Source of the DNA: an uncultured Clostridium sp. | Lineage (GTDB): Bacteria > Bacillota > Clostridia > TANB77 > CAG-508 | DNA: 6,180 nt | NCBI GenBank assembly: GCA_900556945.1 | Contig: USQP01000050.1 | Location: forward strand, 1 to 6,180 | Direction of reading: 5' to 3' | Shown here: positions 6,131 to 6,180 of the stretch, one piece after another | Layout of the letters: the number at the start of each line of letters is the position of its first letter | Position numbering within the stretch: the first letter of the stretch is position 1 | Made by a program: the position numbers and the translations under genes | Notes under the pieces: generated by a model | Database searches by the model: none | What the model saw: only the letters and a program-made list of their open reading frames with translations | What the model was told of the DNA's origin: nothing

Positions 6131-6180
6131 CTGTCTCTTATACACATCTGACGCTGCCGACGAAGCTAGAAGTGTAGATC
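6131..6180 (-). other. Nextera i5-side sequencing adapter (not genomic)
   Basis: Positions 6131-6149 are the mosaic end in reverse orientation and 6150-6163 are the i5-side primer complement (GACGCTGCCGACGA). Positions 6164-6171 (AGCTAGAA, i.e. index TTCTAGCT; from memory Nextera XT S515) are followed by the start of the P5 tail, GTGTAGATC. The segment is synthetic and cuts feoA. Confidence 0.98.

Overview
The window is a 6,084-bp genomic insert (47-6130) with untrimmed Illumina Nextera adapter at both ends (1-46 and 6131-6180). The genes touching either end are therefore cut by library construction, not by biology. The insert is AT-rich, ends genes with both TAA and TGA, has strong AGGAGG-type ribosome binding sites and carries Firmicutes-like metal-transport genes. 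This suggests an AT-rich, probably uncultured, member of the Bacillota (Bacilli/Mollicutes-like or clostridial). The lineage is an inference from composition and family resemblance only.

Layout, left to right: the 3' part of an unrecognised gene on the + strand (47-366); a bidirectional terminator; a P3B-type magnesium-transporting ATPase gene, mgtA, on the - strand (3018 down to 401); a divergent promoter region (3031-3205); a Nudix hydrolase on the + strand (3206-3646); a second hairpin terminator; then on the - strand feoB (5844 down to 3696) preceded by the 3' part of feoA (from 6130 down to 5907). FeoA and FeoB form the ferrous-iron uptake system and MgtA imports Mg2+, so most of the window is divalent-cation transport.

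The striking observation is how mgtA, feoB and feoA are written. Read conventionally they look like pseudogenes: mgtA falls into three overlapping open frames, feoB into five segments and feoA into two. There are seven breaks, all +1 shifts, and all seven occur at an in-frame CGG codon followed by A or U. Skipping the C, or reading CGGA/CGGU as one four-base codon, restores the family sequence exactly each time, with GGA or GGU (glycine) as the resumed codon. Several of these are invariant family glycines, such as the EGR of the ATPase, the FGRA/LGRA of FeoB and the C-x-G-N-I-R-R-R of FeoA. With all shifts applied, mgtA is 871 codons, feoB is 714 codons, and both end in phase at their stops. 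Ten other CGG trinucleotides in the coding regions lie out of phase with the codons, and none of them disturbs the frame. No CGG in the window is read as arginine, whereas CGU, CGC, CGA, AGA and AGG all are.

The simplest biological reading is an organism in which CGG has no ordinary arginine tRNA and instead triggers efficient +1 frameshifting or quadruplet decoding as glycine. The main competing explanation is a systematic extra base before GG in the sequence data. The phase correlation argues against it but does not exclude it.
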